From NCBI RefSeq assembly GCF_012926525.1, contig NZ_JABBNI010000007.1:1-64000 (forward strand): a DNA stretch of 64,000 nucleotides. Reading direction: 5' to 3'. Below the pieces are notes generated by a model. It was not told the origin of the DNA. It made no database searches and was given only the letters and a program-made list of their open reading frames with translations. The stretch is from Clostridium muellerianum. GTDB lineage: Bacteria > Bacillota > Clostridia > Clostridiales > Clostridiaceae. The translations under genes and the position numbers were made by a program. This document shows positions 51,764 through 60,358 of this stretch, one piece after another (the first letter of the stretch is position 1; each line of letters begins with the position of its first letter).

Positions 51764-52573
51764 ATGTCGGATTATTTTAAGATAAGTGACATAGCTAAAC
51801 TTATGAGAATTACTCCAGATGCAATACGGTTTTATGAAAAAAACAATATAATCAAACCAGAAAGATGCAATGATAATAGATATCGTAAATTTACAGTGGA
51901 TGATATTCGAAGGTTATACGATTGCAAGTTATTGCAAAATTTACAATTTTCAATATCTGATATTGCTAGCATGATCCAAAACACCAAGATTAATGAACTG
52001 GATGATATGATTGAACAAAGAGAACAAGAAATTAAGAAAACAATAGAACTTCAGCAGATGGCATTAAATAAGATAAAGAGAATCAAAAGAGCAACTGAAA
52101 TGATTTTAAAATATAAAAATAAGTTCTTAATACAAGAAAGACCTCATTTATTAATCTATAGTTATGCAAATAACAACAAACTGGATGTAGAAAGTGTAAA
52201 CCATCCCTATTATGAAGCTGTTATGAATTATCACAATCTGTTTGACTGTACGGTAGAGATTCCATTAGAAAATGCTATGGATTTTGAATTGGAGAATAAA
52301 TCTAAGTTTGGATTTTCTATTGATATTGAAACTGCAAGTAAAATTGAAATTCCCAATAAACCTCCAGTAAAAGAATTGCTTCCTTGTAAATGTGCATATA
52401 CAGTAATAGAAGCAACGACAATTATTAACTATTCGTCATTAAAGACTGTATACAGGTGGTTAGAAAAACACAACTTTAAATTAAACGGAGATATATTATG
52501 CCGAGTAATGAAAACGGGCTTTCATGAAGGAAAATCTTATCGCTTTTATGAGATATGGTGTCCTATAGAATAG
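51764..52573 (+). CDS. MerR family transcriptional regulator with effector domain
   Basis: 269 residues from the ATG at 51764 behind AGGAGGG. Winged helix (YFKISDIAKLMRITPDAIRF, then RYRKFTVDDIRRLYDCKLL) and dimerisation coil to about residue 125, followed by a 145-residue C-terminal domain resembling the GyrI/BmrR effector-binding fold (VESVNHPYYEAVMNYHNLFD, then CAYTVIEATTIINYSSLKTV). MerR proteins bend 19-bp-spacer promoters to activate them. Its own promoter and those of both flanking genes have that spacer, so it is the regulator of a three-gene set. Confidence 0.9.
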   Translation: MSDYFKISDIAKLMRITPDAIRFYEKNNIIKPERCNDNRYRKFTVDDIRRLYDCKLLQNLQFSISDIASMIQNTKINELDDMIEQREQEIKKTIELQQMALNKIKRIKRATEMILKYKNKFLIQERPHLLIYSYANNNKLDVESVNHPYYEAVMNYHNLFDCTVEIPLENAMDFELENKSKFGFSIDIETASKIEIPNKPPVKELLPCKCAYTVIEATTIINYSSLKTVYRWLEKHNFKLNGDILCRVMKTGFHEGKSYRFYEIWCPIE

Positions 52574-52632
52574 AAGAGTTCAAATTTTTGTAACAACATA
52601 ATAGAAAATTAGAATATAAATGTTTAAACTTT

Positions 52633-52672
52633 TATATTGACTCTTGAGTTACTCTATACTGTATATTTGAAT
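52633..52672 (+). promoter_or_regulatory. MerR-type promoter of reductase gene
   Basis: TTGACT (52637-52642), 19-bp spacer, TATATT (52662-52667). Identical, in opposite orientation, to 51393-51432. It drives the reductase gene that starts 47 bp later. Confidence 0.8.
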
Positions 52673-52714
52673 CATAGATATTGTTAATTTTTTAATATTT
52701 AAGGAGGCAAATAT

Positions 52715-54658
52715 ATGAGTTTTACAAATTTACTTAAACCAGGGAAGATAAGCAATTTGAAATTAAAAAATCGTATGGTAATGCCTGCATTAGAAATTCT
52801 TGCAGCAGGATTTAATGGAGAAATGTCTGATGATCTTATTTCTTATTATGAGGAAAGAGCAAAAGCTGGCTGTGGACTAATAATTACAGCATATGCAAGT
52901 GTAGATGATGAATTCTCTCAATCTTTTGCTGGAGCACAACTTAAGTTAACTGATCCTCGTCACACTGCAGGATTTACTAAACTATCACGTGCTTTACATA
53001 AATATGACACAAAGGTTATGGTGCAAATTTATCAAGCAGGACGTCAGGCAGTTCCATCAAAAATCACAGGAAAACGTATTATTGCGCCAAGTGCAGTAGG
53101 GTTTTCTCTTTATGATCAAATTCCTGAAGAAATGACATTGGATGAAATTAAACGCTCAGTTCAAAAGTTTGCGTGTTCTGCAAAAATTCTAAAAGATGCA
53201 GAAATTGATGGTGTAGAAATTCTTGCAGCTGGTGGTTATTTGATAAATCAATTTATAAGTCCATATAGCAACAAGCGTACAGATGAATATGGTGGTTCTT
53301 TTGAAAACCGTATGAGGTTTTTAACAGAAGTTATTCAGGCAATTCACAATGAATGTGGAAAAGATTTTGTAATAAGTGTTCGCTTCAGCGCAGATGAGTT
53401 TACTGAAGGTGGATACAATCTTGAAGAGGGTGTAAAAATAGCGAAATATTTAGAAAACATTGGTGTTGATGTGTTAAACGTCAATAATGCGAACCAAGAA
53501 TGCCGTTACTATATTATTGAACCTATTACATTTAAGAGTGGTTGGAAATCATATATAACAAAGGCAATCAAAGATGCAGTAAGTATACCTGTGATATCAA
53601 CTAATGTAATCAAGAAGCCTGAACAAGCTGAGAAGTTATTAACAGAAGGTATTATGGATTATGCTGCAATTGGACGCGGTATGATGGCAGACGCAGATTG
53701 GGCACGTAAGGCTTATGAAGATAGATCAGAGGATATTAAGCCATGTATAGGATGTTTGTATTGTTTGGATCAAACTGCAAAATTCCGTCGTAGTATATGC
53801 GCTGTTAATCCAGGATTGGCAAGAGATAGAGAGTTTCCACCATTACAAAAAGACCTTGTAGGAAAATCAGTTGTTATTGTTGGAGCAGGTCCTTCGGGAA
53901 TGGAAGCAGCAATAGTTTTAGCAAAACGTGGTTGCAATGTAACTATCTTTGAAAAGAATAATTACATTGGTGGTGCAGCAGAGCTTGCTACGCGTACACC
54001 AGATAAAGAGGTATTGTCTTGGCTTATTGATTACTATAGAACACAGCTTCATAAACTTGGTGTAATTGTTAAGCTAAATACATTTGCAACAGCTGAAATG
54101 ATTAGGAAAATGAATCCATATGCTGTATTTGTGGCAACTGGTTCAAAACCTATTATCCCTAATATAGAAGGTGTTTCAGGGGAAAATATTTATACTGTTG
54201 AACAAGCATTAGATAAAAACTTTGATGTTAAAAGTGAAAAGGTAGTTGTAATAGGTGGTGGTATGACAGGCTGTGAAGTTGCTGAAGATCTAGCACTTAA
54301 GGGTAATGATGTAACTTTAATTGAAATGCAAGATAAGCTTGCACCAGAGGTTTCACCAGATAACTTAGTCACTGTATTAAAAAATCTAAATAGTAAAAAT
54401 GCAAAGATACTTCTGTCTCATAAGATGGTTAAGGTTGGAGAAAAAGGAATTATTGCTCAAAATATTACAAACTCTGAGATGGTATCAATTCCAGCTGATC
54501 GTATTATACTTTCTCTTGGAGGACGTTCCAATGATGAGCTTTATAATGAATTAGTAGGTCAGCTCCCAAAGGTGTATCCATTAGGCGACAGCATAAAAGT
54601 TGGTAGAATAGCACAGGCAGTTCAGACAGGATTTGAGCGTGCATATGTAATGGAATAG
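52715..54658 (+). CDS. Old Yellow Enzyme-type NADH:flavin oxidoreductase / dienoyl-CoA reductase-like
   Basis: 647 residues, ATG behind AAGGAGG. FMN-binding TIM barrel (1-350; KLKNRMVMPALEI, YSNKRTDEYGGSFENRMRF), a 4Fe-4S site (CIGCLYC, then C of SICAVNPG), and a C-terminal FAD/NAD(P) part (VVIVGAGPSGMEAAIVLAKR and VVVIGGGMTGCEVAEDLAL). The design is that of 2,4-dienoyl-CoA/enoate reductases. The usual HxxHGYL segment reads LAAGGYL here, and the dienoyl-reductase active-site His seems replaced (NANQECRY), so the substrate may differ. The gene is under MerR-type control. Confidence 0.88.
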   Translation: MSFTNLLKPGKISNLKLKNRMVMPALEILAAGFNGEMSDDLISYYEERAKAGCGLIITAYASVDDEFSQSFAGAQLKLTDPRHTAGFTKLSRALHKYDTKVMVQIYQAGRQAVPSKITGKRIIAPSAVGFSLYDQIPEEMTLDEIKRSVQKFACSAKILKDAEIDGVEILAAGGYLINQFISPYSNKRTDEYGGSFENRMRFLTEVIQAIHNECGKDFVISVRFSADEFTEGGYNLEEGVKIAKYLENIGVDVLNVNNANQECRYYIIEPITFKSGWKSYITKAIKDAVSIPVISTNVIKKPEQAEKLLTEGIMDYAAIGRGMMADADWARKAYEDRSEDIKPCIGCLYCLDQTAKFRRSICAVNPGLARDREFPPLQKDLVGKSVVIVGAGPSGMEAAIVLAKRGCNVTIFEKNNYIGGAAELATRTPDKEVLSWLIDYYRTQLHKLGVIVKLNTFATAEMIRKMNPYAVFVATGSKPIIPNIEGVSGENIYTVEQALDKNFDVKSEKVVVIGGGMTGCEVAEDLALKGNDVTLIEMQDKLAPEVSPDNLVTVLKNLNSKNAKILLSHKMVKVGEKGIIAQNITNSEMVSIPADRIILSLGGRSNDELYNELVGQLPKVYPLGDSIKVGRIAQAVQTGFERAYVME

Positions 54659-54667
54659 AGATTAGTT

Positions 54668-54696
54668 AACCCATATGTTAAAAAAACATATGGGTT
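54668..54696 (+). terminator. Terminator after reductase gene
   Basis: Twelve-bp stem AACCCATATGTT / AACATATGGGTT with T after it; separates the reductase from the flavodoxin gene. Confidence 0.75.
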
Positions 54697-54771
54697 TGTA
54701 AGCAAGTTATAGTTATTTTTATATTTAAGTATTTTTTATGGAAAACAATTATATATTTTGGAGGAGTTAAC

Positions 54772-55380
54772 ATGAAAAACATATTAGTTATTATTGGCAG
54801 TGGTCGCAAAAAGGGAAATACCGATTTGCTTGCTGACGCTTTTATCAAAGGTGCAACTGAAGCAGGACACGAGGTTACAAAAGTTTTTCTCGGCGATAAA
54901 CTAATCAACGGATGTCTTGGATGTAATGCTTGTAGATATGGGAAGCCTTGCATTCAAAAGGATGGAATGACCGACATATATCCGCTTATTGACAAGTGCG
55001 AAGCAATCATTCTTGCTTCACCGCTTTATTTTTGGACAATTTCAGCAAGAATAAAAGCATTTTTGGAAAGGCTGTATGCCATTGCTGCAGAAGACAAAAA
55101 TCCACCTAAAGGCAGATATGAAAAGTTCCCTCACAAAGACTGTGGTTTGCTTATGACTGCTGCCGACAATTTATTTTGGACTTTTGAACAAGCAGAATCC
55201 TATTATCGTTTTAACGTCATTAATTACCTAGGATGGACGGATAAGGGTATGGTTTTAGCAGGTGGTTGCGGTGGCGTAGAGGATAGGCGTCACATTGAAG
55301 ATACTGGCAATTTAGAAATCGCTTATGAATTCGGAAAAAGCATTTACAGTAAACCATCGGAACAAAAATTGAATTCATAA
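54772..55380 (+). CDS. Flavodoxin-family NAD(P)H-dependent oxidoreductase
   Basis: 202 residues, ATG behind GGAGGAG. N-terminal phosphate loop (IIGSGRKKGNTDLLADAFI), the GCLGCNACRYGKPC cysteine segment of iron-sulfur-flavoprotein-like reductases and ASPLYFWTISARIKAFLERL for flavin binding. Cysteine spacing is compatible with either redox or structural use. It probably moves electrons between NAD(P)H and a flavin or quinone. Base use is somewhat richer in C/G than the neighbours, which may mean a different origin. Confidence 0.85.
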   Translation: MKNILVIIGSGRKKGNTDLLADAFIKGATEAGHEVTKVFLGDKLINGCLGCNACRYGKPCIQKDGMTDIYPLIDKCEAIILASPLYFWTISARIKAFLERLYAIAAEDKNPPKGRYEKFPHKDCGLLMTAADNLFWTFEQAESYYRFNVINYLGWTDKGMVLAGGCGGVEDRRHIEDTGNLEIAYEFGKSIYSKPSEQKLNS

Positions 55381-55390
55381 TGAACTTTGG

Positions 55391-55606
55391 TTATGTTTTA
55401 TCATTAATCTTATGCATTTTTAACATAACCATTCTTGCTATTGGTGGTGCAATGAACGCCTCTACTATAAAGGAAATTACGATATTGCGTGGCCATTTAT
55501 AAAAGAACATTTGAATTGGCTCCATGCTCACTTGCCTGTTTCCTATCCATGAACCAATCACAGTCAAAAATAATGCAAACTCCTTCTTGTTTCTTGGTAA
55601 CTTCAT
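55391..55606 (-). pseudogene. DUF2798-like protein with internal deletion
   Basis: 71 codons. The front (MKLPRNKKEFALFLTVIGSW) and the end (WPRNIVISFIVEAFIAPPIA) match DUF2798 membrane proteins, but the middle helix-loop part of about 60-70 residues is missing and replaced by a short odd stretch. No well-placed ribosome site precedes the ATG. A terminator lies upstream at 55671. Confidence 0.5.
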
Positions 55607-55670
55607 GTAAAATTCTATACTATATGTCCCTCTTTTCTTAGTTAATTAAAGCATTTTATGTAAAAAATAA

Positions 55671-55700
55671 AGCGTGAAACCAATTACTTGATTTCACGCT
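55671..55700. terminator. Hairpin upstream of DUF2798 fragment
   Basis: Perfect stem AGCGTGAAA / TTTCACGCT, with a second smaller GC-rich dyad at 55711-55730. Its role is unclear. Confidence 0.5.
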
Positions 55701-55909
55701 GAACAATTATACGCGCAAATGCTTTCGCGCTATTTATTATAAAAGCATTTTCTATTTTTTTCAAGAGAAATTAAAAAAAATTTTACTTACATCGATTAAT
55801 TTTTATGTAATAAAAGCAGCATTAATTTGATAGAGGAAAAATCTATATCATCTGCTCTTTTGTCATATAAAAAAACAAAATTATAGGCTTTTATTTTTTA
55901 TAAAAAATA

Positions 55910-55957
55910 TTGACACATAATACAAAAAGAAATATAATGAATCTGAATTCGAATTCA
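55910..55957 (+). promoter_or_regulatory. Consensus promoter and operator of TetR gene
   Basis: TTGACA (55910-55915), 17-bp spacer, TATAAT (55933-55938). A perfect palindrome TGAATTCGAATTCA follows at 55944-55957, over the transcript start, a typical place for self-repression. Confidence 0.75.
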
Positions 55958-55992
55958 AATTCAATTTTAATTATATAGGAGAAAAAAGTGTA

Positions 55993-56673
55993 ATGAACAA
56001 TACTATTTCAAACAAATCAGTAAGCAAAAGTGCTTTAAAAAGAAGGACTATCCTTGAAGCAGCTGCAAGGGTCTTTTCAGAGAAAGGATATATTGAAACT
56101 TCCATAAAAAACATAACTGATGAAGCATCTGTAGCTGTAGGCACTTTTTATACCTACTTTAATAACAAAGAAGAAGTCTTAGAGCAGATTTATGAGGAAA
56201 TTTCTAATATGAGTTTACAAGCTGCATCTACCGCTTCTATTGACGAAAAAGACAGTGATATTAAAAAATTTACATTAGGAATGGCTTGTGCAATTTCTAC
56301 ATATGCAAAGAATAAGGGTTTATCAAAAATACTGTTTGTGAAGTCTATGGGAATAAATGAATCATTTGAGAAGAAACGCTGGGAGATATTAGACAGGACC
56401 AATACTTATTTAAGGAGTATATTAGAGCATTTAAAAAAAGATTACCCATCAAATATCTATGATATAAATGTAACTTCGGTCTTGGTTACTCAAAGTATAT
56501 TTGGCGTTATATCTTATTGGCTTGATGAAAAAATTACAAGTGATTTAAAAGACATAATCTTTTCTTTGTGTACGTACCATCTAAAAGCATTGAATATTGA
56601 CTTCACACATGAAGAAGTAAATAAATATATTACCCAAGTAATTACATCAGATTATGAAAAATTTTCTAAATGA
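55993..56673 (+). CDS. TetR/AcrR family transcriptional regulator
   Basis: 226 residues; AGGAG lies 14 nt before the ATG. The helix-turn-helix is at residues 14-60 (RRTILEAAARVFSEKGYIET, then VAVGTFYTYFNNKEEVLEQ). The ligand domain is generic. The palindrome at its promoter suggests autorepression, and the BAAT-type hydrolase gene 60 bp downstream is probably cotranscribed, making it the regulated enzyme. Confidence 0.9.
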   Translation: MNNTISNKSVSKSALKRRTILEAAARVFSEKGYIETSIKNITDEASVAVGTFYTYFNNKEEVLEQIYEEISNMSLQAASTASIDEKDSDIKKFTLGMACAISTYAKNKGLSKILFVKSMGINESFEKKRWEILDRTNTYLRSILEHLKKDYPSNIYDINVTSVLVTQSIFGVISYWLDEKITSDLKDIIFSLCTYHLKALNIDFTHEEVNKYITQVITSDYEKFSK

Positions 56674-56732
56674 GAGGAAGAAGCAGAATGTAACTGATAT
56701 TTAAAACAGTTAATATTTAAGGGGAGGTTACT

Positions 56733-57521
56733 ATGGAAAAATATCGTTTAAAAGAAATTTATGGTGATTTTTATGAAAATGAGGGTAAGCCACTAGTTGT
56801 TCTTATAGGAGGCAGCAGACCAGGACTTCCAGCGCCTTTAAGTGAAGATTTATTGAATTATTTAAAATTAAATTATAATGTTTTACTACTAGCGTATTTT
56901 GGTGTTAGGGATCTCAATGAATCTTTAGAAATGGTTCCAATAGAATACTTTATTAATGCTATTGAATTTATTAAAGAAAAGTATAAAATAGCTGATAATC
57001 AAGTTATTGTTATTGGTCAATCTAAAGGAGGAGAAGTTGCGTTATTATTAACTAATTATATGGATTCAGCGATTACTATTGCCCTGGTAGCTGGTTGTTA
57101 TGTATTTCAAGGTTTACCAAGGGATATTTTTAGTATGAGTATGGCACAATCTAAATCTTCTTGGACCTTCAACAATAAGGAATTACCATATATTAAATTT
57201 GATTTTAACAAAGATGATATAGAAGATGCAAAGAACAAATATTTTTGTAAAATCCATGAAAAGTCTATAGAGAAAAACTTTAATAGAGATGCAGTAATAA
57301 ATATTGATAACTATAAAGGAAAGGTATTTTTCCTTTCTGCCGAAAATGATAGTTACTGGCCAAGTAAAAAAATGAGTAATACTCTAATTGAAAATAGTAA
57401 AAATAAAAATAACCTAAGTCATATTACCTTAGATGTAAAGGGACATTACTTATTGAGTTATAAGGAATCAGTTAATGAAATAATTAACTATTTAGAGAAA
57501 AATGGTTTAAGATTTGCTTAA
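56733..57521 (+). CDS. Alpha/beta hydrolase, BAAT C-terminal/acyl-CoA thioesterase-like
   Basis: 262 residues, ATG behind GGGGAGG. LVVLIGGSRPG near the front, nucleophile Ser97 in IGQSKGGEVALLL and a late LDVKGHYLLSY with a candidate catalytic His are the layout of the bile-acid-CoA:amino-acid transferase C-terminal family (dienelactone-hydrolase-like fold). Bacterial members are thought to split thioesters or esters. The N-terminal BAAT domain is absent, as in other bacterial stand-alone forms. Linked to the preceding TetR gene. Confidence 0.78.
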   Translation: MEKYRLKEIYGDFYENEGKPLVVLIGGSRPGLPAPLSEDLLNYLKLNYNVLLLAYFGVRDLNESLEMVPIEYFINAIEFIKEKYKIADNQVIVIGQSKGGEVALLLTNYMDSAITIALVAGCYVFQGLPRDIFSMSMAQSKSSWTFNNKELPYIKFDFNKDDIEDAKNKYFCKIHEKSIEKNFNRDAVINIDNYKGKVFFLSAENDSYWPSKKMSNTLIENSKNKNNLSHITLDVKGHYLLSYKESVNEIINYLEKNGLRFA

Positions 57522-57748
57522 TATTTGAGTTAAAAGCTTCATCTCAAATAGCCAATTTATATGAGCAGCTTCAATAGCAGCTCTTTTTTTTCTTGTCTTT
57601 GTATTTATTTTCGCATATTCATCAGCTATTTGTTATAATTTCTTAATCTTTTTATAGCTAAGTTTTTTATTTTCAATCAACTATTGCTAGCGTAACAATG
57701 TTATGTTATACTGTTTACATAAAGCAGACTAAAGAGGGGAATGAACAT

Positions 57749-58378
57749 ATGGAAGAAGAAAATCTAATTTCTAAAAAAGAATTGCTTAAAATAACGGATA
57801 TATCCTATGGGCAATTATACAGATGGAAGAGAAAGAACCTTATACCTGAAGAGTGGTTTATAAAAAAGTCCAGCTTTACAGGACAGGAAACCTTTTTCCC
57901 AAGAAATGAAATATTAGACAGAATAGAAAAAATTAAAAATTTTAAAGAAGATATATCCTTAGATGAGCTAGCAAGAATATTTTCTCCAAATCTTTCAACA
58001 GTATTTTTGGAAGAAAATGATGTATTGAAACAAAACATTGTTTCACAGACTGCGATAAATCTATATAAGGATGCTCATAGAGAAAGTACTGGGTTTTATT
58101 TTAATGAGTTATTATTTATGAGTATTGTAGATAGGTTTATCAAATCTGGTAAGGCAAGTTTAGAAGAAGGAAAACTGGTTCTGGATACTTTAGAAAGAAA
58201 CTACAAAAACTTTGATGGTAGATATTGCGATGTAGTACTTATAAGAAAATTTGGGGTAGGAATATGTTTTTTAATGCTAATACCCAATGAAATATATATT
58301 GAAAGTGAAGCTGTACTTGTATTAAAGATAAATGCTGGAGAATGTGTAGAAGAGTTAAAATCAAAAATAAATTTGTAA
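57749..58378 (+). CDS. YhbD family protein (DUF4004)
   Basis: 209 residues from the ATG at 57749 (GAGGGGA upstream). MerR-like N-terminal helix-turn-helix (LISKKELLKITDISYGQLYR, then WKRKNLIPEEWF) and a C-terminal alpha/beta part. In B. subtilis yhbD precedes the bactofilin genes yhbE and yhbF; here too a bactofilin gene follows, with its start touching this stop. The role is likely as regulator or partner of the bactofilin. Confidence 0.85.
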   Translation: MEEENLISKKELLKITDISYGQLYRWKRKNLIPEEWFIKKSSFTGQETFFPRNEILDRIEKIKNFKEDISLDELARIFSPNLSTVFLEENDVLKQNIVSQTAINLYKDAHRESTGFYFNELLFMSIVDRFIKSGKASLEEGKLVLDTLERNYKNFDGRYCDVVLIRKFGVGICFLMLIPNEIYIESEAVLVLKINAGECVEELKSKINL

Positions 58379-58396
58379 ATGAAGGGAAGCTTTAAA

Positions 58397-59119
58397 ATGG
58401 AAGAAAAATTAGTTGATATGAAAATTTCTGGATCAGGAAAAATTAGTGGTGGAAAATATAATGAAGTGAAAATCAGTGGTTCAGCTAAAGTTGAAGGAGA
58501 TATAGAATGTTGCACTTATAAGTGCTCAGGATCATCTTCTGCGAATGGAAATGTAAAGGCTGAAACAGTTGGAATTAGCGGCAGTACTAAAATAATGGGA
58601 GAACTTGATACTAATGAAATAACTGTAAGTGGATCTTCTAATATACTAGGTAATGTTAATGCAAAAAAAGTGAAAATAAGTGGATCTTCCGAAATAGGAG
58701 GCAGTTTGCATACAGAAAATATACAAATATCAGGGTCGGTTTCCATAGATGGTGACTGTGAGGCAGAAAGTTTTAATGCAAGAGGTGGATTTAAAATAGG
58801 TGGACTTTTAAATGCAGGGAATATTGATATAGAGATGTATGGAAGCTGTAGAGTAAAAGATATAGGAGGAGAAATCATAAAAGTAAGATTGGGAAGAGGG
58901 CACTTTTTTGTTAAAATGCTAAATCTTTTTATGAATACTAAGGGACTTGAAGCAAGTACAATTGAAGGTGATGATATTTTTCTTGAAAATACTACAGCGA
59001 AGATAGTAAGAGGGAACAATGTTACAATAGGAAATAATTGTAATATTGAAACTGTTGAGTATAGAAATGAAATAAGTATTGATAGTATGTCTAAGACAGT
59101 TTGTAAAAAAATAGATTAA
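58397..59119 (+). CDS. Bactofilin (polymer-forming cytoskeletal protein)
   Basis: 240 residues from the ATG at 58397 (AAGGGA upstream; an ATG six codons earlier lacks a site). Sequence repeats of about 17-20 residues with the pattern KISGSGKISGG, VKISGSAKVEGD, ISGSTKIMGEL, VSGSSNILGNV form the right-handed beta-helix of bactofilins. The second half (residues about 140-240) is a less regular continuation found in YhbE/YhbF relatives. Bactofilins polymerise without nucleotide, often at the membrane. In an operon with the YhbD-like gene. Confidence 0.9.
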   Translation: MEEKLVDMKISGSGKISGGKYNEVKISGSAKVEGDIECCTYKCSGSSSANGNVKAETVGISGSTKIMGELDTNEITVSGSSNILGNVNAKKVKISGSSEIGGSLHTENIQISGSVSIDGDCEAESFNARGGFKIGGLLNAGNIDIEMYGSCRVKDIGGEIIKVRLGRGHFFVKMLNLFMNTKGLEASTIEGDDIFLENTTAKIVRGNNVTIGNNCNIETVEYRNEISIDSMSKTVCKKID

Positions 59120-59174
59120 ATTTATGAAATGGTGAAAATATAAATAAGCTTTAACTTTAAGGAATAAAAGTAGA

Positions 59175-59222
59175 AAACAAATTAATTCATGTTGTATTTA
59201 GCATGAATTAATTTGTTTTTTG
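59175..59222. terminator. Strong bidirectional terminator
   Basis: Perfect 17-bp stem (59175-59191 with 59202-59218) followed by T-run, between the bactofilin gene and the converging phosphatase gene. Confidence 0.9.
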
Positions 59223-59324
59223 TAAAAGATCGGCCCCCTTATAAAGATATTAAGCAAAAAAGTAATAGTTGTTTACTTATAACACTAACTTTAACATTAG
59301 TAAGGAAATTTTTATATATTAATA

Positions 59325-60011
59325 CTATTTAAGTATATCCTTAAGTTCCATCAAATTAGAAATTTCATAAGTAGGTTTAAATTTTGTTGTATTTGCAATT
59401 TTGTTTGAGTTAAGCCAGCAGGTGTCAATACCTGAATTTATACCGCCCTGTATATCAGAGGTTAAGCTATCACCTACTATTAATACCTTGCTTTTATCAG
59501 TATGCTTTAGATTATTTAAAGCAAGTTCAAATATTTTAGAATCTGGCTTGGACACTCCTGCTTCTTCAGATATAACAATATCTTGAAAATATTTTGCTAT
59601 AGTGGATTTTCTTATTCTTTTATTTTGCACATCTGTAAGACCATTAGTTACTATACTAAGCTTATAGCTTTTATGCAAATTTTCCACAAGAGATATGCTG
59701 TCATCATATAAAAAGGATGCATTAGCTAAATGCTTCATATATGATTTGGCAAATTTAACTTCATCAAATTCAAGGTTTAATTTATCAGATAATCTTTTAA
59801 ATCTTTCTACCTTTAATTTTTCCTGAGTAATTAGTCTTTTCTCAAATTCTTTCCAAATGGCTTTATTTATATCACTGTATATTTTTAAGTGATAATTTTC
59901 ATCATATTCAATATTAAATTCAAGCATAGCGTTTTTAAAAGCATGTCTTTCAGATTTTTTAAAATCAAATAAAGTTTCATCTGCATCAAATATTATTATT
60001 TTGTATTTCAT
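59325..60011 (-). CDS. YjjG-type HAD nucleotidase
   Basis: 228 residues, ATG behind TGGAGGA. HAD motifs: IIIFDADETLF (nucleophile and acid Asp), SIVTNGL (motif II Thr), SKPDSKIFELAL (motif III Lys) and LIVGDSLTSDIQGG (motif IV). The YjjG subgroup dephosphorylates noncanonical pyrimidine nucleotides as a house-cleaning enzyme. Full length; single gene. Confidence 0.92.
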   Translation of the reverse strand: MKYKIIIFDADETLFDFKKSERHAFKNAMLEFNIEYDENYHLKIYSDINKAIWKEFEKRLITQEKLKVERFKRLSDKLNLEFDEVKFAKSYMKHLANASFLYDDSISLVENLHKSYKLSIVTNGLTDVQNKRIRKSTIAKYFQDIVISEEAGVSKPDSKIFELALNNLKHTDKSKVLIVGDSLTSDIQGGINSGIDTCWLNSNKIANTTKFKPTYEISNLMELKDILK

Positions 60012-60358
60012 AATAATCCTCCAATTAATTAGTTTTTATAATTGTAACATAATAGATTTATCCTTTGCTTTACAGTACTTTAAGGATAAGTTACCATATT
60101 GATATAAATTATTATATGACATCTATATAATTAAAGGAAGTTAATAGGAGCTTTTATTTTTAATTACTATAAAGTTTAAGGCAGCACTAGTATAAATAAT
60201 AAATTTTTTTATAAGGCTATATTCACTTTTAGAAAAGCTTGAATTTGTGTTATAATCTATTAAATATAAAATTAAAAGTTTTTTATACACTAATTTTTTG
60301 AGCATCATTTTTAAAATACAAATATGAAAAACTTGTGAAAATATAAGGAGGAATAGTT
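60012..60358. other. Divergent promoter gap
   Basis: No gene. Contains TATATGACATCTATATAATTA near 60111, shared with 36090-36110 and possibly a shred of one lost gene. The oxidoreductase start has GGAGGA at 60348-60353. Confidence 0.4.

Noticed and set aside
57541-57590. Terminator after BAAT-type gene
   Set aside because: There is a T-run, but GAGCAGCT and AGCAGCTC are not true complements, so the stem is weak.
58379-59119. Periodic sequence as a tandem DNA repeat
   Set aside because: It is the coding pattern of the bactofilin beta-helix.
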